Part shown: one piece after another, positions 51,664 through 60,702 of the stretch
Layout: each line of letters opens with the position of its first letter
How positions within the stretch are numbered: the stretch's first letter is position 1
Assembly (NCBI GenBank): GCA_002844335.1
Contig: CP019155.1
Span: forward strand, 1-64,000
DNA: 64,000 nt
Direction of reading: 5' to 3'
Source of the DNA: Haloarcula taiwanensis
GTDB lineage: Archaea; Halobacteriota; Halobacteria; Halobacteriales; Haloarculaceae
The notes under the pieces: model-generated
Told to the model about the DNA's origin: nothing
The model's database searches: none
What the model saw: the letters and a program-made list of their open reading frames with translations, nothing else
Translations under genes and position numbers: made by a program

Positions 51664-52380
51664 TCACATCGTCGAGATGTACGCTTCGACGAGTGCCGCC
51701 TCGGCCTGACGCAGCCTGTACGAGACCGTCGAGCGCGGCCAATCGAGTTCCGCCGCGATATCGTCGAGGGTCGTCTCGCGTGGCGTCTCGTAGTAGCCCT
51801 TCTCGGCAGCCAGTTCGAGCACCCGGCTCTGTTCCGGCCGAACAGAAACTGAGTCAAACAGGGTAAGCAACGGGCCGGCCGCGTCGCCTACGTGGTCGAA
51901 GTGAAAAGAGAGTCCGTCCTGAAGGACGCCCCTCAGTGTATCGTACAGCATCCCGACTTTCTTATCGTCCTCCATGAGGATGCGCCAGCGCTCGGTGTTC
52001 TCCTGCCGGGTTATCTCGAAGAGGAGTGCGCCGTTGATATACCGGTTCGTGATCGTTGGCACCGAGTCGCAGTGGACGAGATCCTCGAAGTAGCTGTAGA
52101 CGAGACTGCGCTGGGAGCCGTTTTCGAGCACGTCACTGTAGTGGCGGCCGCCGCAGGGGCGGTCACTGATACTCAGTTGATTGTACGCCGACCCCGTCAA
52201 CAGCGCCGTCGCGTCTTCCACGACAGAAGTGGGGCCCGTTATTCGGTCCAGCCGCCAGAGTTGCGCGTTCCCCATCGAACAGAGGAACGTCGTCGAACGG
52301 GCTTCCGGTGTCTCGATGAACAGATCCATTAGCTCGTCGACGCCGTCGTTGTACCGGATCTCGAAGACAAACTCCCGCAT
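51664..52380 (-). CDS. HTH-10 (bacterio-opsin activator type) transcriptional regulator
   Basis: A 238-residue regulator: an N-terminal sensor-like domain (REFVFEIRYNDGVDELMDLF start) and a C-terminal HTH-10 domain at about residues 185-232 (AAEKGYYETPRETTLDDIAAELDWPRSTVSYRLRQAEAALV). ATG 52380 starts the conserved N-terminus; an in-frame extension to 52473 overlaps intergenic DNA. It is divergent from a small membrane-protein gene that precedes the oxidase locus and lies downstream of the UbiD unit, either of which it may control. It differs from the paa-linked regulator at 36209. Confidence 0.82.
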   Translation of the reverse strand: MREFVFEIRYNDGVDELMDLFIETPEARSTTFLCSMGNAQLWRLDRITGPTSVVEDATALLTGSAYNQLSISDRPCGGRHYSDVLENGSQRSLVYSYFEDLVHCDSVPTITNRYINGALLFEITRQENTERWRILMEDDKKVGMLYDTLRGVLQDGLSFHFDHVGDAAGPLLTLFDSVSVRPEQSRVLELAAEKGYYETPRETTLDDIAAELDWPRSTVSYRLRQAEAALVEAYISTM

Positions 52381-52536
52381 CTGTTCTGTTTTGCGTGTGG
52401 ACAGTACAGTCAATTTCGGTTCTGGTTGTTCGTTTTTTGAGCGGCAACCAGATCGCGTCTCTGCTGACAGCATCCCCTCGCGCGCTTGTCGCAGGACAAG
52501 ACAAGATACAGGCGTTCAGGGACACAACACAGCTAT

Positions 52537-52659
52537 ATGAGCAACACTGCCGCTGATGACTCCCTTCCGTGGTTCGTCAAAGTTGTTATTGCGATAGCGC
52601 TGTTGATAATCCTCTTTATAATCGGTATCGATCTGCTAACGTTCGCCGCAGCTTGGTAG
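52537..52659 (+). CDS. Single-helix small membrane protein
   Basis: A 40-residue protein: a short acidic N-terminus (MSNTAADDSLPWF) then one strongly hydrophobic helix (about residues 13-35). It is too short for usual gene calling but has a clean ATG and TAG and lies in front of the rhodanese and oxidase genes. Single-helix subunits are normal in ba3-type oxidases (for example subunit IIa of Thermus), so it may be an oxidase accessory subunit, though a second candidate subunit is encoded at 54884. No promoter motif beyond the AT-rich TATATG just upstream. Confidence 0.5.
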   Translation: MSNTAADDSLPWFVKVVIAIALLIILFIIGIDLLTFAAAW

Positions 52660-52799
52660 CGGTATCTGTCGGTTCCGGTCTGAAACCGTCTCGCCGGCCA
52701 CTGGAATTTTCGCACAGTTGTCAGTCGGCGAACGTAGAACTATGTATTTATTTTAAGTATCAGCAGACACGACAGCACTACGACCGACCGAACTGGACA

Positions 52800-53675
52800 A
52801 TGAGTGCCCACCGGAATCAGCCACAGCGGATCAAGAACGCGCTGGTCACGCCAGAATGGCTTGAGCATCGGCTCGAGACTGTCGCGTCTGATTCGCCGGA
52901 CCTGCGACTCGTCGAAGTCGACCTTAACACCGATTTCTATGCTGAAGCGCACATCCCCGGTGCGGTTTCGATCGACTGGCGACGACACCTCCAGCACGAA
53001 ACGCGACGCGATATCCCATCGAAAGCGGCGCTCGCAGACCTCCTTGGCACACGTGGCATCACGGACCAATCGACGCTTGTTCTCTACGGAGACAGCTCGA
53101 ACTGGTTTGCGGCGCACCTGTACTGGATGCTCACCTACTACGGCCACGAAGACATCTATCTCCTCGATGGGGGCCGGAGACACTGGCTTGAGTCGGGGCG
53201 ACCGACGAGCGAGAGCGTCCCGTCGTACACGCCACGGTCGTATCGGCCGGGTGGCCCGTACGAGCATGTGAGAGCGTATCGACACGACGTGCACCGAGCA
53301 CTGTCCAAGCCGACCGCGCTTGTCGATGTCCGGCTTCCCGAAGAGTACGACGGGACTATCCTCGCACCGCCGGGGATGACGGAATCCGCGCAGCGAGGCG
53401 GGCATATTCCCGGCGCAGTGAACATCGTCTGGTCCGAGAATCTCCGCTCTGACGGTCGATTCAAATCTCTCGAAGCACTCCGTCGGCTCTACTGCGAGTA
53501 TGATATCGACAGCGACCGCGACATAATTGTCTACTGCCGGATCGGCGAACGATCGTCGTTAACGTGGTTTGTGCTGTCTGAACTTCTTGGTTATTCCTCG
53601 GTCAGAAACTACGACGGGGCGTGGACTGAGTGGGGGAACCTCGTTGCTGTTCCCGTGACAACTGACCGGACGTAG
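52800..53675 (+). CDS. Thiosulfate sulfurtransferase (rhodanese), two-domain
   Basis: A 291-residue tandem rhodanese. The inactive N-terminal domain (residues about 15-140, HIPGAVSIDW) and the active C-terminal domain (YCRIGERSSLTW, nucleophile cysteine near residue 246) are typical of TssA-type enzymes that move sulfane sulfur from thiosulfate to an acceptor. ATG 52800 begins the conserved part; a longer in-frame extension overlaps the 40-residue gene and is not used. With the TusA, DsrE and SQR-like genes 6-11 kb away it may belong to sulfide and thiosulfate handling. Confidence 0.88.
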   Translation: MSAHRNQPQRIKNALVTPEWLEHRLETVASDSPDLRLVEVDLNTDFYAEAHIPGAVSIDWRRHLQHETRRDIPSKAALADLLGTRGITDQSTLVLYGDSSNWFAAHLYWMLTYYGHEDIYLLDGGRRHWLESGRPTSESVPSYTPRSYRPGGPYEHVRAYRHDVHRALSKPTALVDVRLPEEYDGTILAPPGMTESAQRGGHIPGAVNIVWSENLRSDGRFKSLEALRRLYCEYDIDSDRDIIVYCRIGERSSLTWFVLSELLGYSSVRNYDGAWTEWGNLVAVPVTTDRT

Positions 53676-53761
53676 CGAGAGTGCGCTTTACCCCCTGTTG
53701 CTACCCGGAGTTGTCACAGGCCAAACGGAAGACTAACTCACGGAAGGTGGGACTGCCTGGT

Positions 53762-53959
53762 ATGCTTTCGATACCTGTCTCGCGGTTGCCCCTCATCGGA
53801 CTGTTCGCAATTCCGTTCGTAGTCGCGTTCGTAGTCGCACTCGAACCAGTTGCGTTCCTGGCAGTCATCAATACGGCCCTCATCGTCGTCGCCGTTCGGG
53901 TCATGTTCGGCGCGGATGATATCACCACTATCAAGCGTGCGGTGAGCCGACGGCGATGA
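53762..53959 (+). CDS. Small two-helix membrane protein
   Basis: A 65-residue protein with two hydrophobic helices (about residues 8-30 and 32-50) and a basic C-terminus (KRAVSRRR). No family was recognised. Its last four bases overlap the start of the TauE/SafE-type gene, so the two are translationally coupled and likely act in one membrane process, possibly oxidase or metal-cofactor assembly. ATG 53762 gives a clean start; the upstream in-frame part is not membrane-like. Confidence 0.6.
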   Translation: MLSIPVSRLPLIGLFAIPFVVAFVVALEPVAFLAVINTALIVVAVRVMFGADDITTIKRAVSRRR

Positions 53960-54735
53960 TGACCGGTGGCCACGGCACAGGGGTGGTGAGCGGCGATATC
54001 GGCCTCGTAGTCTTCGCCTTGATTGGGCTCCTCGGCGGTGCACACTGCCTGGGAATGTGTGGACCGCTCGTTACCCTGTACGCCGACCGGTTAGGCGACG
54101 ACGGCCCGGTCGCCTGGGCAGAGATCCGCCAGCACCTCCTGTTCAACTTCGGACGAACGGTGAGCTACGCGCTTCTCGGCGCGCTCATGGGGCTGCTCGG
54201 AACCATCGTCTATGACACGGCAGCCGTCGTTGCGCTGGCAGATAGCTTTCGGGCAGTCGCCGGAATCGCTGTTGGGGGATTCATCATGGTGACCGGGGGG
54301 CTGTACCTCCGGACAGGGACGGCGACGAGCGCTATTGCTGGGGTCGGGTCTGGGTCACTGCTGTGGCGTTTTAGCACGCGATTACACAAGCACGTCGACC
54401 AGTGGGTCGGCGGTCCGCGTATCATCGCGCTAGGTGCGGTGCACGGTATTCTCCCGTGCCCGCTCCTTTATCCGGCGTTTCTGTACGCATTCGCTATCGG
54501 GTCACCGGCCTATGGCGCGCTTGCACTGTCCGTGCTTGGACTCGGAACCGTCCCTGCAGTGTTCGGGTACGGTGTCGCGTTCAACTCGGTTTCACCGCGG
54601 TTTCAGTCCCGACTGCATCGCGCGCTCGGAGTAGTGTTCCTCGTTCTGGGGTATCTTCCGCTGTCGCATGGACTGATGATTTTCGGTCTGACGGTTCCAC
54701 ATCCATCGGTTCCCATCTACCAGCCACTGGGCTAA
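53956..54735 (+). CDS. TauE/SafE (UreH-like) membrane protein
   Basis: A 259-residue protein with about six helices. The first helix holds the GGAHCLGMCGPLV motif and a later helix HGILPCPLLYP, the paired Cys/His-Cys-Pro pattern of the DsbD-like sulfite exporter/UreH group. In bacteria such proteins next to haem-copper oxidases are needed for copper or haem loading; in other contexts they export sulfite or sulfonate. Position between a rhodanese and cbaDBA supports either oxidase assembly or sulfur transfer. Cysteines could move metal or redox equivalents across the membrane. Confidence 0.78.
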   Translation: MMTGGHGTGVVSGDIGLVVFALIGLLGGAHCLGMCGPLVTLYADRLGDDGPVAWAEIRQHLLFNFGRTVSYALLGALMGLLGTIVYDTAAVVALADSFRAVAGIAVGGFIMVTGGLYLRTGTATSAIAGVGSGSLLWRFSTRLHKHVDQWVGGPRIIALGAVHGILPCPLLYPAFLYAFAIGSPAYGALALSVLGLGTVPAVFGYGVAFNSVSPRFQSRLHRALGVVFLVLGYLPLSHGLMIFGLTVPHPSVPIYQPLG

Positions 54736-54883
54736 CCCGCCGAAGGAGTTGATCGCCGCGATCAGTGCACTAGCACCGTCGTTCCGACGATAGCCCAGCG
54801 TCGAGGGGAGCCGTCAGGTGTTGCGGACTTGTCCTGCGACAAGGGAGGTTACAATTCCATCGGGTCGCAGAAGACGAAACAGT

Positions 54884-55387
54884 ATGGGTACTACAGAGGA
54901 CCGATCAGGCACCGTGAGGCCGCAAGCCGGCCGCGACCGACTGCATAGCTGTCGACGCATCCGTAGAGTGGTCTTCCGAGCGGCGTCGTCAGTGGCTGCA
55001 CTCGTGTCCGTCGGCGCTGCAAGTGCACAGGAAGCAGGCGCTGGCACCGCGAGCGGGGGTAGCGGGTCCGGGCTCGTCGTCACGGTAGTGGCACTGGGGC
55101 TTACTGGACTCAGTATCGGTGCGGTATATCTACTGAGTTGGCGAGATAGACCGGAGCCGTCGTTTTCTCCCGCGACGACCACCACTGAACGAGTCGCCAC
55201 TCCACACAGTGGACAGATGTTCGAGTCCGAAGTCCCACAACGCGAGACGGAGTCGGTCGACCACGACGCGTTCGACCCGGTCGGGACCGGACTACTGCTC
55301 GTGCTGTACTTCGTGGTCATCTCGCTGATGTGGCTGTTCATGTACTTCGTCGAATTTCTCGGGAACGGGCCGTCGGTGGTGGGATAA
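54884..55387 (+). CDS. cbaD: Small subunit of ba3-type oxidase (CbaD-like) with N-terminal extension
   Basis: A 167-residue protein. The C-terminal part is a single-helix module (FDPVGTGLLLVLYFVVISLMWLFMYFVEFL, about residues 128-157) that resembles the small CbaD subunit of haloarchaeal ba3 oxidases. The N-terminal half adds a hydrophobic stretch (about 30-55) and a second helix (GLVVTVVALGLTGLSIGAVYLL), with an Ala/Gly-rich linker. So this is a CbaD-type subunit extended at its N-terminus, unlike the small form. One base separates it from cbaB. Start ATG 54884 is the first plausible one; an upstream part is too basic. Confidence 0.7.
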   Translation: MGTTEDRSGTVRPQAGRDRLHSCRRIRRVVFRAASSVAALVSVGAASAQEAGAGTASGGSGSGLVVTVVALGLTGLSIGAVYLLSWRDRPEPSFSPATTTTERVATPHSGQMFESEVPQRETESVDHDAFDPVGTGLLLVLYFVVISLMWLFMYFVEFLGNGPSVVG

Positions 55388-55388
55388 A

Positions 55389-55904
55389 ATGCACGTCCAC
55401 AGATTCGAACGGCTGTGGCTGGTGGCCGCGCTCGCGATGATTGTCCTGTTCATTGGCACTGTGACATACGGCGCTGTCGGCGCTGGCTACGGGATGGTCG
55501 ATGACACTGGCGGCCAGGTCGACCCCACAGATGCGACGGCCAGCGAGAACTTCCGAGAGCCAGGTGTGTACAACGGCAGTGAACCGGGCCACTACGACGT
55601 GTATATCGAAGCGAAGCAGTTCCTGTTCGTCCCCGGGACAAGCGAGCCAGTCCGTGTCCCGGCTAACAGCACCGTCACGTTCCACGTGACAAGCACGGAC
55701 GTGATCCACGGCTTCGAGGTCGTCGGCACGAACATCAACACGATGGCCGTCCCTGGACAGGTAGCGACGGTCACTGTCGAATTCGATGAACCGGACGAGT
55801 ACGGACTCGTCTGCAACGAGTACTGCGGGAGCGGCCATCACACGATGGAAGGCTCGTTGCACGTCGTTCCGGCCGCGCAGTTTACTCAGACCGAGGTGAA
55901 CTGA
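55389..55904 (+). CDS. cbaB: ba3-type oxidase subunit II (CbaB, CuA-binding)
   Basis: A 171-residue protein: N-terminal transmembrane helix (residues about 8-32), linker, then a cupredoxin domain. CuA ligands are visible: histidine in VIHGFEVVG and CNEYCGSGHHTM (C-x3-C-x3-H-x2-M) near residue 140-153. It takes electrons from a small copper protein or cytochrome c and passes them to subunit I. The gene is one base from the subunit I gene. Confidence 0.92.
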   Translation: MHVHRFERLWLVAALAMIVLFIGTVTYGAVGAGYGMVDDTGGQVDPTDATASENFREPGVYNGSEPGHYDVYIEAKQFLFVPGTSEPVRVPANSTVTFHVTSTDVIHGFEVVGTNINTMAVPGQVATVTVEFDEPDEYGLVCNEYCGSGHHTMEGSLHVVPAAQFTQTEVN

Positions 55905-55905
55905 G

Positions 55906-57654
55906 ATGGCACACCCACACAAGTCAGAACAGCCACAAGCCTACGAAAGCGACACGGCACAACTGTCGGACCGCCTCGCCTTTGTCGACAAGTTCCCCAG
56001 CGCTGCGCGCATCACTCGTCTCTCGATGGGGGTTTCGTTTACCGCACTGACAATCGGTGCGCTCCTAGGTATCGTCCAGGCCCTCCACCGAACAAATGTC
56101 TTCCGGGGCGTGATCAGTTCTGCCGATTACTACTCCGTGTTGACAGGCCACGGCGTCTTGCTCGCGCTGTTTTTCACCATCTTCTTCCTGACAGGCATCT
56201 TCACGTGGGGCACGAGCCGAAGCCTCGGCAGGGAGCTCCCCTCGCCGCGGTTTTCTCTGGCGTGGTTCCTGCTCATGTTCTCCGGTGCGGTGATGACAGC
56301 AACAGCCATCTTCGGCGGGCTGGTCGGCCAAATCCCGTTTTCTGCGGACGTATTGTACACGTTCTACGCGCCGCTGCAAGCCCATCCGCTGTTTTATGCT
56401 GGGTTGGCAGCCTGGCTTGTCGGGACGTGGCTTGCCGGGGCCGACTGGATACGTACCTACTACCACTGGCGGCAAGACAACCCCGGTGAGCGTATTCCAC
56501 TCCAGATGTTCATGATCGTGACGACGATGCTAATGTGGTACATTGCCACGCTCGGCGTCGCCGTCGAAGTGTTGTTCTTCCTCCTCCCGCTCTCACTTGG
56601 CCTCATTGAGAGCGTGGACCCGCTGTTGACCCGGACGCTGTTCTGGTTTTTCGGCCACCCTGTCGTCTACTTCTGGCTGATGCCGGCGTACTTCGCGTGG
56701 TACACCGTCCTCCCGAAGCTCTCCGGCGGACGGCTGTTCAGTGACCCGCTCGCACGCGTTGTGTTCATCCTCTTTCTTATCCTCTCGACGCCGGTCGGCT
56801 TCCACCACCAGTATGCTGACCCCGGCGTGCCGGAAGGATTCAAATTTATCGCCATGACCAACACGATGTTCCTGTTGCTGCCGAGCTTCCTCACCGCGTT
56901 CACCGTCGTCGCGAGCATGGAGTACGGCGCTCGCCAGCGTGGCGGGACCGGCTATCTGGGCTGGCTGAGGGCGCTTCCGTGGGGGAAGCCGGCCTTTGCC
57001 GGCTGTGCGCTCGCAGGCATGATGTTCGCCGCCGGCGGCTTTTCCGGCATTATCAACGCCGGAATGAACATCAACTCCCTCATCCACAACACACTGTGGG
57101 TTCCCGGCCACTTCCACCTCACCGTCGGGACGGCCAGCGCCCTGACGATGATGGCGATAAGCTACTGGCTCTACCCGCAGATTACCGGGAAACGGCTCCA
57201 GTTCTACGGCATCGCGCAGGTCCAGCCCTACATCTGGTTCATCGGGATGGGGCTGATGTCGAACGCGATGCACCGCGCGGGACTCGCCGGTGTCCCCCGG
57301 CGGACCGCAGAACCCCAGTACCAGCAGTTCGACTTTGCGCCGGTACTGGGGTCAATGGCGGAGATGCGTCTCCAGATTGCTATTGGCGGGACGCTACTGA
57401 CGCTCGGGGCGCTCATGTTCGTCCTCGTGATGGTCGGGACCTGGCTGGCTGAGCGGGGTCGCGGTCGGTTGCGCGTCGACAGCCACCTCCCCGAACCTAT
57501 CTCCGGGCCGTCCGACAGTCCGCGGGTCCTCGACAACGTCAAGCTCTGGTTCGTCATCGCTGTCGTGCTCGTTGTCATCGCTTACGGATTCCCTATCTAC
57601 TCGATGGTGGCTGACGGCGCGCTGAATCCCGCGGCACCGCCGTTCCCGGTCTGA
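55906..57654 (+). CDS. cbaA: ba3-type haem-copper oxidase subunit I (CbaA)
   Basis: A 582-residue oxidase with about 13 helices. Ligands are in the standard places: histidine in LTGHGVLLALFF (low-spin haem), the CuB set FFGHPVVYFWLMPAY (with tyrosine in the same helix) and GFHHQYAD, and WVPGHFHLTVGT (high-spin and low-spin haem histidines). The lack of the classic D- and E-channel glutamate motifs and the ba3-like PVVYFWL order place it in the B-type branch. It reduces oxygen and pumps protons. A CbaC or halocyanin gene was not seen directly downstream. Order cbaDBA matches the haloarchaeal ba3 locus. Confidence 0.92.
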   Translation: MAHPHKSEQPQAYESDTAQLSDRLAFVDKFPSAARITRLSMGVSFTALTIGALLGIVQALHRTNVFRGVISSADYYSVLTGHGVLLALFFTIFFLTGIFTWGTSRSLGRELPSPRFSLAWFLLMFSGAVMTATAIFGGLVGQIPFSADVLYTFYAPLQAHPLFYAGLAAWLVGTWLAGADWIRTYYHWRQDNPGERIPLQMFMIVTTMLMWYIATLGVAVEVLFFLLPLSLGLIESVDPLLTRTLFWFFGHPVVYFWLMPAYFAWYTVLPKLSGGRLFSDPLARVVFILFLILSTPVGFHHQYADPGVPEGFKFIAMTNTMFLLLPSFLTAFTVVASMEYGARQRGGTGYLGWLRALPWGKPAFAGCALAGMMFAAGGFSGIINAGMNINSLIHNTLWVPGHFHLTVGTASALTMMAISYWLYPQITGKRLQFYGIAQVQPYIWFIGMGLMSNAMHRAGLAGVPRRTAEPQYQQFDFAPVLGSMAEMRLQIAIGGTLLTLGALMFVLVMVGTWLAERGRGRLRVDSHLPEPISGPSDSPRVLDNVKLWFVIAVVLVVIAYGFPIYSMVADGALNPAAPPFPV

Positions 57655-57953
57655 ACACGGGTCAAGTTACAGACTGCTTCGTCTCGTTGTGGACTGAGCG
57701 ACAGAGGGAACCGGGAAATGAGGGCCACCGCGATCTGAGCAGTGCGGTCTTGATGACGCTGGCACGACGCTCGGGGCCATGGGCGGCGTGAGATTCAGGG
57801 CAGCGCCCAGAGACATGACTCCTCAGCAAGACGCTGTCCTGATAAGCAAGTGTGTCGTGACCGGCTTGGAGGGGGCGGGCCGCCCGCCACAGGAGATAGT
57901 ATTGTATGAAAACTGCAAAACAAATAAACGCACCGAGCACATACTGGACGGTG
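57655..57953. other. Intergenic gap of about 300 bases
   Basis: No gene-like frame is visible between the oxidase subunit I stop and the thioredoxin start. The ends are GC-rich, with no clear terminator stem. Confidence 0.4.
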
Positions 57954-58364
57954 ATGGCCGACGAGCTAGCAGAAATTCGACAGAAGAAGCTCGAAGAACT
58001 CCGAAACGGAGAGCGAGGGACCGCCGCTGAGAACCGGAACAACGAGTCGCCGGCCGACCCCGTCCACGTCCACGGCGCGGGAGAACTACAGGACACCATC
58101 GGTGATGGGGTCGTCCTCGTAGACTTCTACGCTGACTGGTGTGGACCGTGCAAGCAACTCGAACCCGTCGTCGGACGCATCGCCGCTGACACTGTCGCGA
58201 CCGTGGCGAAAGTCGATATCGACGCAAACCAGCAGTTAGCAGCAAAATACGGCGTCCGTAGCGTGCCAACGCTGTTGCTGTTCACCGATGGGGAGCCGGT
58301 CGAGCGCATGGTGGGAATGCAACAGGAGCCACGGCTCCGCTCGCTGATCGAGAGCTACGCCTGA
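57954..58364 (+). CDS. Thioredoxin
   Basis: A 136-residue thioredoxin-fold protein. The active-site motif WCGPC is in FYADWCGPCKQLEPVV (about residues 59-74) and the cis-proline is in VRSVPTLLLF. The first about 40 residues (MADELAEIRQKKLEELRNGE) form a charged helix not seen in the shortest thioredoxins. Downstream of the oxidase genes it may reduce disulfides during CuA or oxidase assembly, or serve the sulfur-transfer genes nearby. ATG 57954 is chosen over an in-frame ATG at 57906. Confidence 0.9.
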   Translation: MADELAEIRQKKLEELRNGERGTAAENRNNESPADPVHVHGAGELQDTIGDGVVLVDFYADWCGPCKQLEPVVGRIAADTVATVAKVDIDANQQLAAKYGVRSVPTLLLFTDGEPVERMVGMQQEPRLRSLIESYA

Positions 58365-58576
58365 TTCTTCGGCCGTGTTATCCGCGTTCGATATCGCAGT
58401 GGAACCACATCGCGTGGGCTGATAGGTCCACGCCGCAATCGCCAGCAAGAGACCGAAATCGGTTCGGCGGTGAGACAGTATGGCTGGTGAACGCTGGTAC
58501 CCGTGAGTTCGGGGGCCGCTATTGTTTATATTGCACAATCGAAACGCTATTATCCTCGGAGGATCTAGTGTGTAGC

Positions 58577-58801
58577 ATGGAGCGCAACGTCGGTTCGACA
58601 GACAAGACTGCCAGAATTCTCATCGGTGCCCTCGCAGGGTTGCTATCGCTCGGTATCCTCGCCACCGCCGTTCCGCTGCCGGCGATACTCGCGCCTGTGC
58701 TCGGGTTTGCCTCGGTGTTGCTGCTCGCCACTGGGGTCACCGGCTTTTGCGGGCTGTACGGACTCTTGGGTATCGACACCTGTTCTGTCGACACACGGTG
58801 A
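58577..58801 (+). CDS. DUF2892 (YgaP-like) membrane protein
   Basis: A 74-residue protein with two hydrophobic helices (about 14-32 and 35-52) and the C-terminal motif GFCGLYGLLGIDTC, the DUF2892 signature. Such proteins follow or are fused to rhodanese domains in bacteria and are often in sulfur-handling loci. The N-terminus MERNVGSTDKTARILIGAL is typical. ATG 58577 is chosen over an earlier in-frame start that does not match the family. Confidence 0.8.
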   Translation: MERNVGSTDKTARILIGALAGLLSLGILATAVPLPAILAPVLGFASVLLLATGVTGFCGLYGLLGIDTCSVDTR

Positions 58802-58907
58802 ACAGTCTGGACCTACCGGTTTCACAGTAACCGACAACTGATTCTTCAGAAGGTAGATGGGAGCCGGTTTCCGCTTGTTCGCGCGCGTGACGACAAAAAA
58901 TCCGCTT

Positions 58908-59306
58908 TCACTGGTTTTGCGCGGCGCGTCCGAGAGACCGAACGACCGCGAGCAAGTATCGGACGCCGGTGAGAAACTCGCCGCTTCGAATCCCATCCCA
59001 GACGTCGTGCAGGTCAACTGGTCCGCTGGAGTTCGCGTCGCCGAGTGCGCCGAGGACGGTCTGTAGCGCGCCCCGTGTGTCGTCGCTGGCGGCCGTATCC
59101 GCAAGTTCACCAAGCGAGGCCCCGGTCCCGGCGAGGGATGTGATCATCTCGTCGTCCATCGCAGCAGTCCCGAGTTCGGCTACTTCGACCATTTCGTTGA
59201 CAGTATCCAGGTTGCGGACGAACGTGGCGAACGCCTCAGGGTTCTCTTCGATGGCGGTGGTCAGTTCCTCGGTCAAGTCGTCGGCTGATGGTTGTTGTTC
59301 ACTCAT
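58908..59306 (-). CDS. DUF1641 family protein
   Basis: A 132-residue, helix-rich acidic protein. The NPEAFATFVRNLDTVNEMVEVAELG segment (about residues 20-45) and the C-terminal SGEFLTGVRYLLAVVRSLGRA are DUF1641 hallmarks. DUF1641 proteins accompany SQR-like flavoproteins and formate-dehydrogenase-type loci in archaea and bacteria; no activity is known. The gene is 11 bases downstream of the SQR-like gene and on the same strand, so they form one operon. Confidence 0.82.
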   Translation of the reverse strand: MSEQQPSADDLTEELTTAIEENPEAFATFVRNLDTVNEMVEVAELGTAAMDDEMITSLAGTGASLGELADTAASDDTRGALQTVLGALGDANSSGPVDLHDVWDGIRSGEFLTGVRYLLAVVRSLGRAAQNQ

Positions 59307-59317
59307 AAGTGGTCACC

Positions 59318-60463
59318 TCAGAGCAGCCCCCGCGCTGTGAGCCAGTACGACTCGTTGTAGGCAAGCTTCGACCAGTGCATGGCCCGGGTCGGCTCACTCG
59401 GTTCCGGCGGGCGTTCGTAGTCGAACTCGACGAACGTGGCGTCGTCCATCCCGGTCTCGATGAAGCAGATGGTCTTACCGCCGTAGACCGCCGTCGCTGG
59501 CTGGCCTCGAAGATCGCTTGCAAGCCGTTGAGCGACGACATTAGCCTGATAGTGCGCCGCGCTCCCGGCCTTTGGGACCCCGGTCTGGGCGGCATCGCCG
59601 ATTGCGTACACGTCGTCGAAGCCGGTCGCCTCGAGCGTGTGCTTGTCGACATCCACCCACCCTCCCTCGCCGAGCCCAGCCGACTCAACGAAATCGCTAC
59701 CGGTGTGTGGCGGGATAGCGACGAGGAGGTCATAGTCCAGCTCTGTCCCTTCCATCGACGTGATCGTCTGTGCCTCGGGATCGACCGCCTCGGCGTTGAA
59801 CATCGTCTCGATGCCGATGTCGCGCTCCCGGAGGCGTGGGTCGGCCCATTCCGCGATGTGTTCGTTCCCGTGGACCCGCATGATGGGGTAGGTGTACGTG
59901 ATATTGAACGCCTCTCGACGGCCGCGTTCTCGGAGCCAGTCGTCGACCATGAACGTGAACTCAAGCGGCGCGGCCGGACACATATGTGGCGTCCCGACAA
60001 CGCTCAGGACGATGTGGCCGCCGTCCATTTCCAAGAGTTCGTCACGGAGAGCTTGCGCACCCTCCTCCCCGTAGAAGTGGTGCCCGGCTTCAGCGAGGCC
60101 CGGAACCCGCTCCGGTTCGAGCTGTGCCCCCGTCGCGACGACGAGTTTGTCGTACGGCGCGGGGTCGATGGCGTCAACAAGTTCGAGTTCTTTTCGCTCG
60201 TAGTCCACATCGACGACGTAGTCCTGCCGGATGGTAACGCGGTCGTCGACGACCTCTCGAAGAGGCCGCCGGCCGTCCGCGGGTTCGCGCTGTCCGAACG
60301 CGACGTAGAGCCACACCGGTTTGTAGACGTGGTCTTCACTGTCGTTGAACAGCGTGATTTCGACCTCGCCGGCGGCTAGCTCTGCGTCGAGTTTCTCCGC
60401 GAGGGTGTTCGCCAGTACGGTACCACCGGTGCCGCCGCCGACGATTGCGATGTGTTCGGTCAT
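59318..60463 (-). CDS. Sulfide:quinone oxidoreductase-like flavoprotein
   Basis: A 381-residue FAD protein: GGGTGGTVLA (about residues 9-18) is the FAD motif, and GFDDVYAIGDAAQT (about 281-294) the second. Two redox cysteines of SQRs are in place: C162 in PHMCPAAP and C333 in KTICFIETG. The third Cys of some SQRs was not identified. So oxidation of sulfide or a persulfide with transfer to quinone is likely; the quinol can feed the ba3 oxidase nearby. It overlaps the upstream tusA gene by 4 bases. Confidence 0.85.
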   Translation of the reverse strand: MTEHIAIVGGGTGGTVLANTLAEKLDAELAAGEVEITLFNDSEDHVYKPVWLYVAFGQREPADGRRPLREVVDDRVTIRQDYVVDVDYERKELELVDAIDPAPYDKLVVATGAQLEPERVPGLAEAGHHFYGEEGAQALRDELLEMDGGHIVLSVVGTPHMCPAAPLEFTFMVDDWLRERGRREAFNITYTYPIMRVHGNEHIAEWADPRLRERDIGIETMFNAEAVDPEAQTITSMEGTELDYDLLVAIPPHTGSDFVESAGLGEGGWVDVDKHTLEATGFDDVYAIGDAAQTGVPKAGSAAHYQANVVAQRLASDLRGQPATAVYGGKTICFIETGMDDATFVEFDYERPPEPSEPTRAMHWSKLAYNESYWLTARGLL

Positions 60464-60702
60464 AGTTTCTTCACGTGAATCCTGTAGTGGTCGCCTTCAT
60501 CGGCAATGTCGAGGACTTCGTTGCCGGACTCGTCGGCCCACTCCTGAACCTCTGTCGGCGACTTCTCGGCGTCGCTCAACAGGGCGATAACGGTGTCGGT
60601 GTCAACGGCCCGAATCTCCGAGATGAGGTCCATCAGCGGACCCGGACAGGTCGCGCCCCGAGCGTCGACGGTCGTGTCAGCCTCAGTTTGCTTGGTGGTC
60701 AT
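60460..60702 (-). CDS. tusA: TusA-family sulfurtransferase
   Basis: An 80-residue TusA-fold protein with the active cysteine C19 in DARGATCPGPLM. TusA proteins receive sulfane sulfur as a persulfide and pass it to DsrE, MoaE-type or thiouridine enzymes. The overlap with the SQR-like gene suggests it accepts sulfur from that enzyme. ATG 60702 is chosen; an earlier ATG adds nine residues without homology. A second tusA lies at the right edge. Confidence 0.88.
   Translation of the reverse strand: MTTKQTEADTTVDARGATCPGPLMDLISEIRAVDTDTVIALLSDAEKSPTEVQEWADESGNEVLDIADEGDHYRIHVKKL

Noticed and set aside
59889-60074. Short plus-strand frames over the SQR-like gene
   Set aside because: Shadows of the minus-strand flavoprotein gene, which has both FAD motifs and the redox cysteines.
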